Below are positions 9,419 through 17,445 of a DNA stretch of 64,000 nt, piece by piece. The stretch's first letter is position 1. Each line of letters opens with the position of its first letter. The notes beneath the pieces were generated by a model. The model was not told the DNA's origin, did not search any database, and saw nothing but the letters and a program-made list of their open reading frames with translations. The position numbers and the translations under genes were made by a program. Where the stretch lies: positions 151,928 to 215,927 of the forward strand of contig SIBQ01000001.1 of the NCBI GenBank assembly GCA_009695095.1, written 5' to 3'. The stretch is from Lacunisphaera sp. (GTDB taxonomy: Bacteria; Verrucomicrobiota; Verrucomicrobiia; Opitutales; Opitutaceae).

Positions 9419-9480
9419 TGTAGGGCGGGATCGCTGATCCCGCCTATCTCGCGGCGGGGTCAGCGACCCCGCCCTGCAGC
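9419..9480. repeat. Palindrome of the TAGGGCGGG family, copy 1
   Basis: The element opens with TGTAGGGCGGGATCGCTGAT, followed by CCCGCC. The other half is GGCGGGGTCAGCGACCCC followed by GCCCTGCA. It can fold into two adjacent hairpins or one long one. It lies between two convergent genes, where it might act as a bidirectional terminator. Related copies are at 40487 and 47445. Confidence 0.75.
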
Positions 9481-9482
9481 TT

Positions 9483-10838
9483 TCAAGTCTTCTTCATCAA
9501 AAACGCCCCGGCACCGTCGTGGCCGTCCTTCCATGGATAGGTCTGCACACTGCGCTCGAGCTTGAACGCCCCGCCGGCGCGGCTCTCGAAAAACGCCTTG
9601 ATGACCCCTTCATTTTCCACGGCATCGATGCTGCACGTGCTATAAACGAGCCGGCCGCCGGACTTCACCAGCCGCGCGGCCGCGTGTAGCAAAGCGATCT
9701 GCTGCTCAGCGTGCCCCGTGAAGTCGCCGTCCTGCATCCGCCATTTCACGTCAATGCGGTGGCGCATCACTCCGGTATTGGAGCAGGGTGCGTCGAGCAG
9801 CACGGCGTCGTAGCTCTCCGGCAATTGTAAGTTCCGATAGAAATCGGTCTTTACCTGGCGCAGGTCCGCCTCCACCTGCGCCACCTCCACTCCTTTGGGC
9901 GCCCGGGACAGATTCTCCTTTAATCGAACGAGCCGGATGTCCGGCTTGCCCGGTGTAGCGGGCTCGTCGAGCGCGACGACCTTTCCCGTCTTCATCGTGT
10001 CGGCGATGAACAGGCTCTTGCCGCCGGGCGCGGCACAGGCATCGAGAATGACCTCGCCGGATTGCGGCGCGAGCAGCCCGATGCACAATCGCGTCGAGGG
10101 ATCCTGAAGGTAAAGCGCGCCTTCGTTGGCCAGCCGTCGGACTTCGTCCCACTTGCCGGCCTTCACCTCAAAAAACCCGACCCATCTGGTCGGCGCCAAA
10201 AACTCAGGCACGGGCGCCTCAATCCGCCAGCGCGCATACACCGGGGCGGGCTGTTGGTTCCATTCGAGCAGCTTTTTCGTCGTGGCCGCGCCAAATCGCG
10301 CGGTCCACCGCTGCACCAGCCATTCCGGATGGGAGAACTCCGTGGCGAGATCGGCGGGTTGGTCCGCCAGCCGAGCGGCCAGCTTGCGGGCCACCGCGTT
10401 GACCAGCCGGGCTTCCTTGGGACTGGCGACGGTCTTGGCCTGCTCCACCGCGTGGTGGATGACCTGAGCCACGCTGTCCGGACCGGCTTCGAGCAATTCA
10501 AAACCCGCGACCAGCAACACCGCCCGAACCTTGGTGCGGGGGGCGTGCGCCATGAGTCCGGCCAGCGCAGCCTCGAGCCGGCCCGACCAGCGGACCACGC
10601 CATAAAACAGGTGCTGGGCCCGGGCGCGCTCCTGGCCGGCCAGGCTTGCCGCAAGTCCTTCCAGCAACGTGTCCACCCTCTCGTTGGTGGCCAGCCAACG
10701 CTCGGTCAGGAGCACCGCCCGCACCCAGCCGCTGGCCGTCTCCGGTCCGCCGGTGCCCGGTTCACTCTGGGCGCCGGCCACGATGGATTTTGGCCCTGCA
10801 GTGGCTTTTCCCAAACCCTGTTTGACATCCCGCATCAT
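9483..10838 (-). CDS. rsmB: RsmB/NOP-type 16S rRNA cytosine-C5 methyltransferase
   Basis: About 451 residues from the ATG at 10838; a TTG at 10877 would add 13 residues. The N-terminal NusB-like helical domain (about 30-170) contains RARAQHLFYGVVRW and VNAVARKLA. The methyltransferase domain has the SAM-binding ILDACAAPGGKS, motif IV LLDAPCSNTGVMRHRIDVKW with its Pro-Cys, and the catalytic cysteine in VYSTCSIDAVENE. The protein transfers a methyl group to a cytosine of 16S rRNA, C967 in Escherichia coli. The exact target here is inferred. It is divergent from the long GreA gene, with starts about 40 bases apart. The first 30 residues are low complexity. Confidence 0.88.
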   Translation of the reverse strand: MMRDVKQGLGKATAGPKSIVAGAQSEPGTGGPETASGWVRAVLLTERWLATNERVDTLLEGLAASLAGQERARAQHLFYGVVRWSGRLEAALAGLMAHAPRTKVRAVLLVAGFELLEAGPDSVAQVIHHAVEQAKTVASPKEARLVNAVARKLAARLADQPADLATEFSHPEWLVQRWTARFGAATTKKLLEWNQQPAPVYARWRIEAPVPEFLAPTRWVGFFEVKAGKWDEVRRLANEGALYLQDPSTRLCIGLLAPQSGEVILDACAAPGGKSLFIADTMKTGKVVALDEPATPGKPDIRLVRLKENLSRAPKGVEVAQVEADLRQVKTDFYRNLQLPESYDAVLLDAPCSNTGVMRHRIDVKWRMQDGDFTGHAEQQIALLHAAARLVKSGGRLVYSTCSIDAVENEGVIKAFFESRAGGAFKLERSVQTYPWKDGHDGAGAFLMKKT

Positions 10839-10879
10839 TCTCCCCTCTACTAATCGGTTCACTGACTCTATAAGCAATT

Positions 10880-12727
10880 ATGAATTCCGAAGCCATCACC
10901 GCGACCATTGTCAAACATTCCGCCATGAAGGGCTCCAAGGCCAAACTGGCGTCGATGGAACCGGGCGCTTACGTGGTCCATCGCAGCTGGGGCTTAGGCC
11001 AGATCAAAGAGTATGACGAATCCGACCAGAAACTGGTCATCGATTTCAAGGGCAAGAAGAACCACCGCATGGATCCGGCCTTCTGCGTCGGCAGCATGGA
11101 GGTCCTCCCCGCCAAGCATATCCTCGCCCGCAAAGAAAACGAGCCCGCCAAGATCAAGGAGCTCATCGCGGATGACCCCGTCCAGCTCGTCATCGACACC
11201 CTGTCCGCCTATTCGAACAAGGCCGCCAGCGCCATCGAGCTCGAAATCGTCCTGACCCAGGTGGTCGGCGAGGAAAAATTCAAGCGCTGGTTCTCCAACG
11301 TCAAGAAGCAGCTGATCAAGGATCCGCGCGTCCGCGTCCCGGCCAAGAAGACCGATTGCTACGTCGTGCGCAACGAACCCGTGTCCGCCGAGACGGAGAT
11401 CATGGAGGAGTTCGCCAACACCCGCTCCGCCCGCCGGCGCATCTCCCTCGCCGAGGACCTCCTCGCTGCGTCCATCAAAGAGGAGTCCAAACAGTCCCTC
11501 GCCCAAGTCCTCAGCGGCCTCACCGAGGCCGTGCGCGACAGCAACCAGCTCGACGCCGCCGAGCGCCTCTACGGCGCTTACGTTCGCGACGAGCTCGCCA
11601 AGATTCTCGGCCACGACAACTCCTCCGTCACGCCCAACCAGTCCGAGCTCATCAAGGAAATCCGCGGCCTCACCGCCATCGCCGAGAAAATTCCGGTCCA
11701 TTTCCAGTCCCGCTTTCTCGCCCTCGTCAAGGAGACGCACCCCCTCGAGTGGCGCGAGATCGTCTTCGCCCTCCTCAAGACCTCGCAGGGCAAGTTCACC
11801 ACTGAGTGCATCAATTTCCTCATGGAAAACGGCCAGGGCGCCGAGCTCGCCGCCGCCCTCAAGCGCTGGAAGACGGAGCAGAACCTTCGCGCTCCTGTCC
11901 TCCTCTGGATCATCAAGAACCGCCACTCGAAGAAATTTTCCAAGCTGCTCAACGAACTTGTCACCCCCCGCCTGCTTGGCGCTATCTTCTTTGCCATCGA
12001 TTACGAGGCGTTGCAGTCCGCCGGCACCCGCCGCATCCCGCTCGCCGAGGCCCTGAGCGACGACGCCGAGCTCATCTCCGACCTCCTTTCCTCCGCCGAC
12101 ACCGAGGCCGCCCGCGATCTCGGCAACAGCCTGCTGCTCAACCAGGGCTTCGAGGAGCTGACCAAGAAGTCCCTGCTCGCCCGCTTCATCAAGCTCTTCC
12201 CCTCGCTCCAGACCCTTGTCTCCGGCGAGTCCGAGTCCAAGGACGAGCAGTTACTCGTCTCCCGCGAGAGCTACGAGCGCAAGCGGATCGAATACGAGGA
12301 GATCGCCTCCAAGCGCATTCCGGAAAACTCCAAGGCCATCGCCACGGCCCGCGAGCACGGCGACCTCAAGGAAAACTCCGAGTTCAAGATGGCCAAGCAG
12401 GACCAGGGTGTGCTCATGGGCCAGAAAGCCCAGCTCGAGCGCGACCTCGCCCGGGCCCACATCACCGATTTCGCCGAGGCCTCGACCGACCAGGTCAGTG
12501 CCGGCACCATCGTGGATCTCCGCGACATCGCCAATGGCAAGGCCGTCCGCTACACCGTGCTCGGCGCCTGGGACAGCGATCCCGTCAAGCACGTCCTCGC
12601 CTATAAGACTCCCCTCGGCCAGGCCATCATGGGCAAGAAAATCGGCGAGCACGTGAAACTCAAGATCGGCAGCACCAACCAGGAATTCCAGATCGCTGGC
12701 ATCACCCGTTTCGTTGACGCCAAGTAA
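10880..12727 (+). CDS. greA: Long GreA/GreB-family transcription elongation factor
   Basis: A 615-residue protein. Only the last 160 residues are an ordinary GreA: a coiled-coil hairpin with AREHGDLKENSEFKMAKQDQ, then the FKBP-like C-terminal domain (AGTIVDLRD to KIGEHVKLKI). GreA rescues stalled RNA polymerase by stimulating transcript cleavage through the acidic tip of the coiled coil. The N terminus (about 25-75) has a KOW/CarD-like beta segment, AYVVHRSWGLGQIKEYDE. A long, mostly helical middle region follows. Chlamydial GreA proteins are also around 700 residues, so the long form looks like a PVC-group trait. It begins about 40 bases from the divergent rsmB-like gene. Confidence 0.85.
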   Translation: MNSEAITATIVKHSAMKGSKAKLASMEPGAYVVHRSWGLGQIKEYDESDQKLVIDFKGKKNHRMDPAFCVGSMEVLPAKHILARKENEPAKIKELIADDPVQLVIDTLSAYSNKAASAIELEIVLTQVVGEEKFKRWFSNVKKQLIKDPRVRVPAKKTDCYVVRNEPVSAETEIMEEFANTRSARRRISLAEDLLAASIKEESKQSLAQVLSGLTEAVRDSNQLDAAERLYGAYVRDELAKILGHDNSSVTPNQSELIKEIRGLTAIAEKIPVHFQSRFLALVKETHPLEWREIVFALLKTSQGKFTTECINFLMENGQGAELAAALKRWKTEQNLRAPVLLWIIKNRHSKKFSKLLNELVTPRLLGAIFFAIDYEALQSAGTRRIPLAEALSDDAELISDLLSSADTEAARDLGNSLLLNQGFEELTKKSLLARFIKLFPSLQTLVSGESESKDEQLLVSRESYERKRIEYEEIASKRIPENSKAIATAREHGDLKENSEFKMAKQDQGVLMGQKAQLERDLARAHITDFAEASTDQVSAGTIVDLRDIANGKAVRYTVLGAWDSDPVKHVLAYKTPLGQAIMGKKIGEHVKLKIGSTNQEFQIAGITRFVDAK

Positions 12728-12799
12728 GGTGGCACCTGGCCTCCGGACGGGCTTTCTTCATTCTTCTCAAGCCGCGCCCCCCGCGCAGCTTGTTATTTT

Positions 12800-12967
12800 A
12801 CCCGCGGATAACACGGATGACCGCGGATGAGACACCCACCACCTGTCATTCTGAGCAACGCGAATAATCCAGGAGGATGCTTGCCGGCGCGCGTCATTCT
12901 GGATGCTTTGCTTCACTCAGCATGACGGCATTGACGATTTGGCCTTGATCCGTATCCATCCGCGGGA
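12800..12967. repeat. Nested palindromic element, copy 1
   Basis: An outer pair of arms, CCCGCGGATAACACGGATGA on the left and GATCCGTATCCATCCGCGGG on the right, surrounds an inner palindrome at 12845-12928. The inner one starts GTCATTCTGAGCAACGCGAA and ends CTTCACTCAGCATGAC. Further nested copies are at 32045 and 49750. The element accounts for most of the 300-base gap between greA and the ArsR-type gene; I see nothing else in the gap. Confidence 0.8.
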
Positions 12968-13027
12968 AATCAGCCTTCCTTCCCCGCGCTTGTCATCCGC
13001 GGCGTTTCCCCTCAGTGGTGTCCCGTC

Positions 13028-13966
13028 GTGAACTCCTCTTGGGACACTCTGAAAACCCTGTCCGATTCAACGCGGCTGCGCCTGCTCTCACTGTTGCTCA
13101 AGGAGGAGTTGTCCGTCGCCGAACTGCAGGAAATCCTCGGCATGGCCCAGTCGCGCATCTCCTCCCAACTCGCGTTGCTGCGGCAGGCCGGCTTTGTCAC
13201 CGACCGCCGCGAGGGGAAAAAGGCCTTCTACTCCCTCTGCACCGGCCTCGCGCCCAAGCAGCTCGCGTTGCTCCGGGCCGCGTGCGAGTCCGTCACCGAG
13301 CTCATCGAGTCCAGCGAGGACCGGGAAAACCTCGACCGCATCCTGCAAAAACGTCGCCGGGTCTCCGAACAATATTTCAACCTCATTGCCGGCAAGCTTG
13401 GCAAACATCACTGCCCCGGCCGCTCGTGGGAAGCCCTCGGCCATCTGGCGCTCCGGCTCGTGCCCGCCATCACCGTGGCCGACCTCGGCGCCGGCGAGGG
13501 CCTCGTCTCCCAGTTGATCGCCCACCGCGCCGAGCGCGTGTGGTGCATCGACAACTCACTCCGCATGGTGAAGGTCGGGACCGGGCTGGCGAAAAAGAAC
13601 GGACTCGCCAACCTCGTCTACAAGCTCGGCGATATCGAGCAGGTGCCGCTGCCCGACAAGTCCGTGGACCTCGCCATCCTCTCGCAGGCGCTCCATCACG
13701 CCAATCATCCGCAGACCGCGGTCAACGAGGCGCATCGCATCCTCAATCCCGGCGGCCAGCTCCTCGTCCTCGACCTGAAGGAGCATACCTTTGAAAAGGC
13801 CCGTGAACTCTACGGCGATCTCTGGCTCGGCTTCAAGGGAAGCGCCCTCCACGGGTTTTTGAAGAAAGCCGGCTTCTCGAAAGTCGAGGTGGAAACCGTC
13901 TCCCGCGAGGCGAGCGAGCCGCACTTCGAAACCCTCCTCGCCAGCGGCGTGAAGGCCGGGAATTGA
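13028..13966 (+). CDS. ArsR-family regulator fused to a SAM methyltransferase
   Basis: A 312-residue protein with a GTG start. Residues 1-90 form an ArsR-type winged helix: LSDSTRLRLLSLLLKEELSV, then the recognition helix in AQSRISSQLALLRQAGFV and the wing DRREGKKAFYSL. No metal-binding cysteine cluster is visible. From about residue 145 a class I methyltransferase follows, with VADLGAGEGLVSQLI, the acidic DNSLRMVKVG segment, LSQALHHANHP and NPGGQLLVLDLKEH. Such fusions occur widely and are thought to link methyl metabolism with regulation, but the methyl acceptor is unknown. It lies between a nested repeat and the pilin-like operon, with no partner in the window. Confidence 0.85.
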   Translation: MNSSWDTLKTLSDSTRLRLLSLLLKEELSVAELQEILGMAQSRISSQLALLRQAGFVTDRREGKKAFYSLCTGLAPKQLALLRAACESVTELIESSEDRENLDRILQKRRRVSEQYFNLIAGKLGKHHCPGRSWEALGHLALRLVPAITVADLGAGEGLVSQLIAHRAERVWCIDNSLRMVKVGTGLAKKNGLANLVYKLGDIEQVPLPDKSVDLAILSQALHHANHPQTAVNEAHRILNPGGQLLVLDLKEHTFEKARELYGDLWLGFKGSALHGFLKKAGFSKVEVETVSREASEPHFETLLASGVKAGN

Positions 13967-14028
13967 TCCCCTGCAAAAACGTTACGCGGCTGCGTACCGG
14001 TGAACCAAGCCGGAGCTCACTGGCAATC

Positions 14029-15465
14029 TTAGAAATTAAAGCTGGCGGCGTAGGCCGTGCGCTCGGCGCTGAGGGTCAGCTCGCGCCACTTGGCGATGCC
14101 CCACGGATTACCTGTGCCGGTGGTGTTGCTGTAGTTCAGCAGGGCCTCGTCGTAACGAAAGCCGGCGTTGCCTGTGAGGCTGATGTTGCGCGCCACCACT
14201 GAGCCCCAGACCTCGCCGTTGCCGGAGATGCTGAAGTCGGCGTTGGGGGCGTTAATCGCGGCCACGGTGGTCGCGTTGCCGCTCAGGGCAATGGTCTGGC
14301 CCGAACCGGTGTTGGTGCCGTAGATCAGGCAGCTCGTGGCGTTGGGGTTGGCGTTCGCCATGCCGTTGCTGCCGCCGGCGATGTTGCCGTCGGTATAAAT
14401 GGTCAGGTTGCCTGTCGTGGTGATCTGGATCTTCGCGTTGCCGCTGATCGCCACCGCCGTAGTGACCGCGTGGTTTTGCAGGTAAAGCACGACCTTGCCC
14501 GAGACGGTCAGCTGGTTATTGCCGCTCATCGAGACCGACGCGCCCGAGGCGAAGTTGTAGTGGTATTTGCCGTCGGCCGCCGCCACGTCCCCCACGCGGG
14601 GCAGCGCAGTGGCGGCACTGATGCTGGAGGTGATGCTGTTGACCAGCGCCGGCAGCGCCGGGGCCACCGGCGTGTCGAGATTGCTGGTAAACCCGTTGTT
14701 GACGAGGCCGGTGTCCCAACCGGTGCCGGTCGGGGTGCTGGCCAGCACGGCGCCGGCAGCGTGCGTGACCGTGCCGCCGCCGGTGCCAATCCGGCCAAAA
14801 ATATCGGCGCTGCCGGTGCTGATGGCACCACTCGTGGCGCTGATCGTGCCGACAAAGCAATTGGCGGTCATGACCGCCGCGGTATAGCCGATAGGCGCGG
14901 TCGCGGGATTGTTGTCCGGATCGGAATTCCAGCTGGAGACCACAGTATTGGTTGAAAATGTTATGGTGTTTTTCGCAATCAGGCCGGCGGCAAAAATGGC
15001 CCGTCGCTTCAGGGTGATCTCCACCATCCGGCTGAGACCGAGACCGGAGGCGGGCAGGATCGTCGCCTTGGCCACCAACTTGGGCCCCGAGCCCGCCGGC
15101 GGGTTGTAGTCGGTGACGTAGATCTGGAGGGTGCCCGTGGCGCCGTTATCGAGCGCCAGGCTGGGATATTTGCGCGTGGCCACCGTACCGGTGAGCGTCC
15201 AGCCGGCCCAAGCCGCAGCCGGCGTCGCCGCGTTGTCGAGCTGGTTGTAGCTCTCCAGCCCCTCCTCCAGCCCCTGTTCGGCCAGGGTCAGGGCGGTCGT
15301 GTTCACAAAAGCGCGGTCCGCCAGGGTGTAGGAGTTGCGCGCCACCCGCAGGTAACCCGTCAGCGCGATGGCGATGATCGTGCAGAACAGCAGGCACGTG
15401 ATGAGCACGGAGCCGCGAACCGCCCCGGCGGTCTGGTCAGTTGGACGGCTTGTTGCGGAGGACAT
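14029..15465 (-). CDS. PilX-like pilus assembly protein
   Basis: A 478-residue protein. The ATG at 15465 is preferred over a TTG 15 bases upstream. The N terminus has a short basic leader and RGSVLITCLLFCTIIAIALTGYL, typical of PilX-type minor pilins that keep the hydrophobic helix but lack Glu5. After TLAEQGLEEGLESYN comes a long domain rich in Gly, Thr, Ser and Asn. The repeated pattern of SGNA and ISGN motifs (SMSGNNQLTVSGKVVLYL, ISGNAKIQITTTGNLTIY, SISGNGEVWGSVVARN) suggests a beta-solenoid. It is the last gene of the leftward pilin-like operon and overlaps the PilW-like gene by 29 bases. Its role in pilus or secretion assembly is inferred. Confidence 0.75.
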   Translation of the reverse strand: MSSATSRPTDQTAGAVRGSVLITCLLFCTIIAIALTGYLRVARNSYTLADRAFVNTTALTLAEQGLEEGLESYNQLDNAATPAAAWAGWTLTGTVATRKYPSLALDNGATGTLQIYVTDYNPPAGSGPKLVAKATILPASGLGLSRMVEITLKRRAIFAAGLIAKNTITFSTNTVVSSWNSDPDNNPATAPIGYTAAVMTANCFVGTISATSGAISTGSADIFGRIGTGGGTVTHAAGAVLASTPTGTGWDTGLVNNGFTSNLDTPVAPALPALVNSITSSISAATALPRVGDVAAADGKYHYNFASGASVSMSGNNQLTVSGKVVLYLQNHAVTTAVAISGNAKIQITTTGNLTIYTDGNIAGGSNGMANANPNATSCLIYGTNTGSGQTIALSGNATTVAAINAPNADFSISGNGEVWGSVVARNISLTGNAGFRYDEALLNYSNTTGTGNPWGIAKWRELTLSAERTAYAASFNF

Positions 15466-16012
15466 AGGAGGCGGAGACAACCAGCGTGTTCTGATCCACG
15501 GTGGTCTGCGCGGAGGTGCGCAGATTCATTGTGAGCTGTAGCCGCTTGGTGGAAAAGTTGTCCGAGGCCGCTGCGTTCGTGCGGGTGAAGCGCGTGAAAC
15601 TCAGCGCGGTGACGTTGCGCGCCATGACGATGCGCGGGTTGGTGGACGCGGCATCCCCTGGCTGACGGTAGAAACTGCCGGCGGTCGAACCCGTAGTGCC
15701 GCTGTCCAGGGCGTAGGTCACTCGGTTGCCATAGGCCGCGTAATTATCCGGCACAGCCAGCGTGACCGAGGTGGCGCTGTTCCAAGTCAGGTTCAAGGAC
15801 ATGCGCACATCCTGGGCAAACTCATCGACCGCGCGACGCGACTGGGCCTCCATGTCGGCGTAGTTCGAAGCGGACATCCCCGAGCGCCCCATCATGAGCA
15901 CCACTGACAGCACCCCGGTCATCACAAAGGAGCCGAGACCGCTGGCGAACATCAGCTCGACCAGGGTCAATCCGGTCACGAAGTGATCACGTCTGGCTGT
16001 AGAAGTAATCAT
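15437..16012 (-). CDS. PilW-like prepilin
   Basis: 191 residues from the ATG at 16012, which lies inside the end of the preceding gene in another frame. The leader RRDHFVTG is followed by LTLVELMFASGLGSFVMTGV, so prepilin peptidase would cut after Gly and leave Glu at position 5 of the mature protein. The remainder, with MEAQSRRAVDEFAQDVRMS, a beta-rich middle and VVSASYVLRNKP at the end, fits PilW or GspJ-type minor pseudopilins. It belongs to the leftward operon with the PilV-like and PilX-like genes. The raw open frame extends upstream only because the PilV-like gene has a frameshift. Confidence 0.75.
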   Translation of the reverse strand: MITSTARRDHFVTGLTLVELMFASGLGSFVMTGVLSVVLMMGRSGMSASNYADMEAQSRRAVDEFAQDVRMSLNLTWNSATSVTLAVPDNYAAYGNRVTYALDSGTTGSTAGSFYRQPGDAASTNPRIVMARNVTALSFTRFTRTNAAASDNFSTKRLQLTMNLRTSAQTTVDQNTLVVSASYVLRNKPSN

Positions 16013-16441
16013 AAAGCCCGTTGCGCGAGTAGCGCATGGAGAGATGGCGGAATAGCGGCCGGTTGTCGGCGCCCAGCCAGTCAACCTGCAGGGAGATGAC
16101 GCGTGTATGGCCTTGGGATTCGTCACGGTGCGCGAGAGGGTGAATCGGCTGCCGATGAACGCGTTCGCAGTGAACGCCGCATCAAGCGTCAGTGGCGTGG
16201 CGGCTGTCGAAAAGGCATTGACCGTGGTCCAGTCGGCCAGCCGCAGCTTCTCCATCTCGCTTTGCAACATCTGGGAGGCGATGTTCAGGTCGCGCGCGTT
16301 CTGCAGGCTGATAAAGGCGCGCTGCAGGGTGGTGACGGCCGTGGAGAGGACCAGCGCCATCACCAGCGCGGCCATGGCCACTTCGATGATGGTGACTCCG
16401 CGCGTGCGGCGTAGCCGGGAAAATGGTGCCGGGCGATTCAT
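15987..16441 (-). pseudogene. PilV-like prepilin, frameshifted
   Basis: It starts at the ATG overlapping the upstream stop (ATGA at 16441). The leader RLRRTRG precedes VTIIEVAMAALVMALVLSTA, a canonical type IV prepilin N terminus with Glu5. The reading frame is good to about VTNPKAIH near 16105. It then breaks, and the expected continuation VISLQVDWLGADNRPLFRHL is found in another frame, ending at 15987. One missing base near 16098-16106 explains this; the repaired product would be about 151 residues. Whether the loss is real or a sequence error cannot be told here. If real, the pilin-like complex lacks one component. Confidence 0.65.
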
Positions 16442-17058
16442 CACGGCACAAACGGGGGGATCGACAGGTCGACGATGCCCCAATGCTTGGTTTGCCCGTC
16501 TTGGACCAGGCGGGCCGCGAACCGTGCCACGATGCCATCGGCCAATTCCAGCTGGCCGGCCACCCGACAAGTTATCCTGACCACACCGTTGATTGTCTCC
16601 AAGCCAACCGGCGAGGGAGTGTTGAAGGCCTTGGCGCGCAAGACCGGCCCATGCTCCGCCAGACGCGTCAGCCCGGCTTCTATGCGCCGGGCCCGCGCAT
16701 TGGGGTGAACCGCCGGACCGTGGTTCCAGAAGGCCGGGTGTGCGCACGCAAACAGTGTCGCTGGCCTCCAATCGCTCCCGCTAGCCAGCAGGATGGATTC
16801 GGTGTAAGCCCCCGGCGAGCTGGAATCCAAGCGGGCGGTCATGGCGAGCGACTGATAATAGGCCGCGTGCGCGCTGATGGGCGCGGACTGCGTGTACAGC
16901 CAGACGGCCAGGCCAAGGCCGCCGGCCAGCAACAGCATCAGTCCACGTTCGAGTCTCGTGAGCGTTCGCCCCGGCTGCACCGGCCGGAAGCTGCCCGGGA
17001 TCAACTTCACCTGCCCCCGGTCGACACTGGCGGCTGCCCGACGCAACAGCTCGCGCAT
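16441..17058 (-). CDS. Membrane-anchored protein at the head of the pilin-like operon
   Basis: A 205-residue protein of unknown family. A charged N terminus of about 38 residues precedes one transmembrane helix (LMLLLAGGLGLAVWLYTQ). The rest is predicted to be outside the membrane and ends in WGIVDLSIPPFVP. It lacks a prepilin leader, so it is not a classical pilin. Its stop overlaps the PilV-like start (ATGA), so the two are probably coupled. Position suggests a membrane partner of the pilin-like proteins, comparable in place but not in sequence to assembly factors of type II secretion. This is inference only. Confidence 0.65.
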   Translation of the reverse strand: MRELLRRAAASVDRGQVKLIPGSFRPVQPGRTLTRLERGLMLLLAGGLGLAVWLYTQSAPISAHAAYYQSLAMTARLDSSSPGAYTESILLASGSDWRPATLFACAHPAFWNHGPAVHPNARARRIEAGLTRLAEHGPVLRAKAFNTPSPVGLETINGVVRITCRVAGQLELADGIVARFAARLVQDGQTKHWGIVDLSIPPFVP

Positions 17059-17445
17059 GGTGAGGCGATGGCGAACGGGAATCGGTTAGGGCCTGACCGG
17101 TTGGGTGATGGAATAGTGACGGGTCGCTTGCATGGACGATGGCAGAACCGTGGGACTATGCGGCCGCTGTTCCGCCCAGGGCAAATAATAGCATGCGTCG
17201 CACTATCTGGCATCCGCCTATTCCTGTATTTTTGCCTCGGGATAAATGCTGGGGGATTTTTCAACATCTGAGGGAGAGTTGGCCCCATATCGTCCTGGGT
17301 CTTGGCAAAAACTGCCCGGCAAACCTCGCGTCAGGCCCGCAATGCTCCCCCCCCCAGGTGAAAAAGGCCTGTCAAAAAAGCGCTTTCCCTCTTTTCAGCT
17401 CAGCCTGATTCCGAATCTGCAATAAAGTATAAAAACAAAAACGAC
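17059..17445. other. Gap between pilin-like operon and ptsI
   Basis: About 390 bases without a convincing gene. It should contain the promoter of the leftward pilin-like operon. AT-rich tracts near 17220-17265 are candidates, but no well-spaced -35/-10 pair is clear. Near 17345 there is a run of nine C bases. No repeat of the families found elsewhere is obvious. Confidence 0.4.

Noticed and set aside
15437..16771. A single 444-residue fused pilin protein
   Set aside because: It contains two prepilin leaders and a nonsense stretch between them; a one-base loss in the PilV-like gene explains the apparent fusion.
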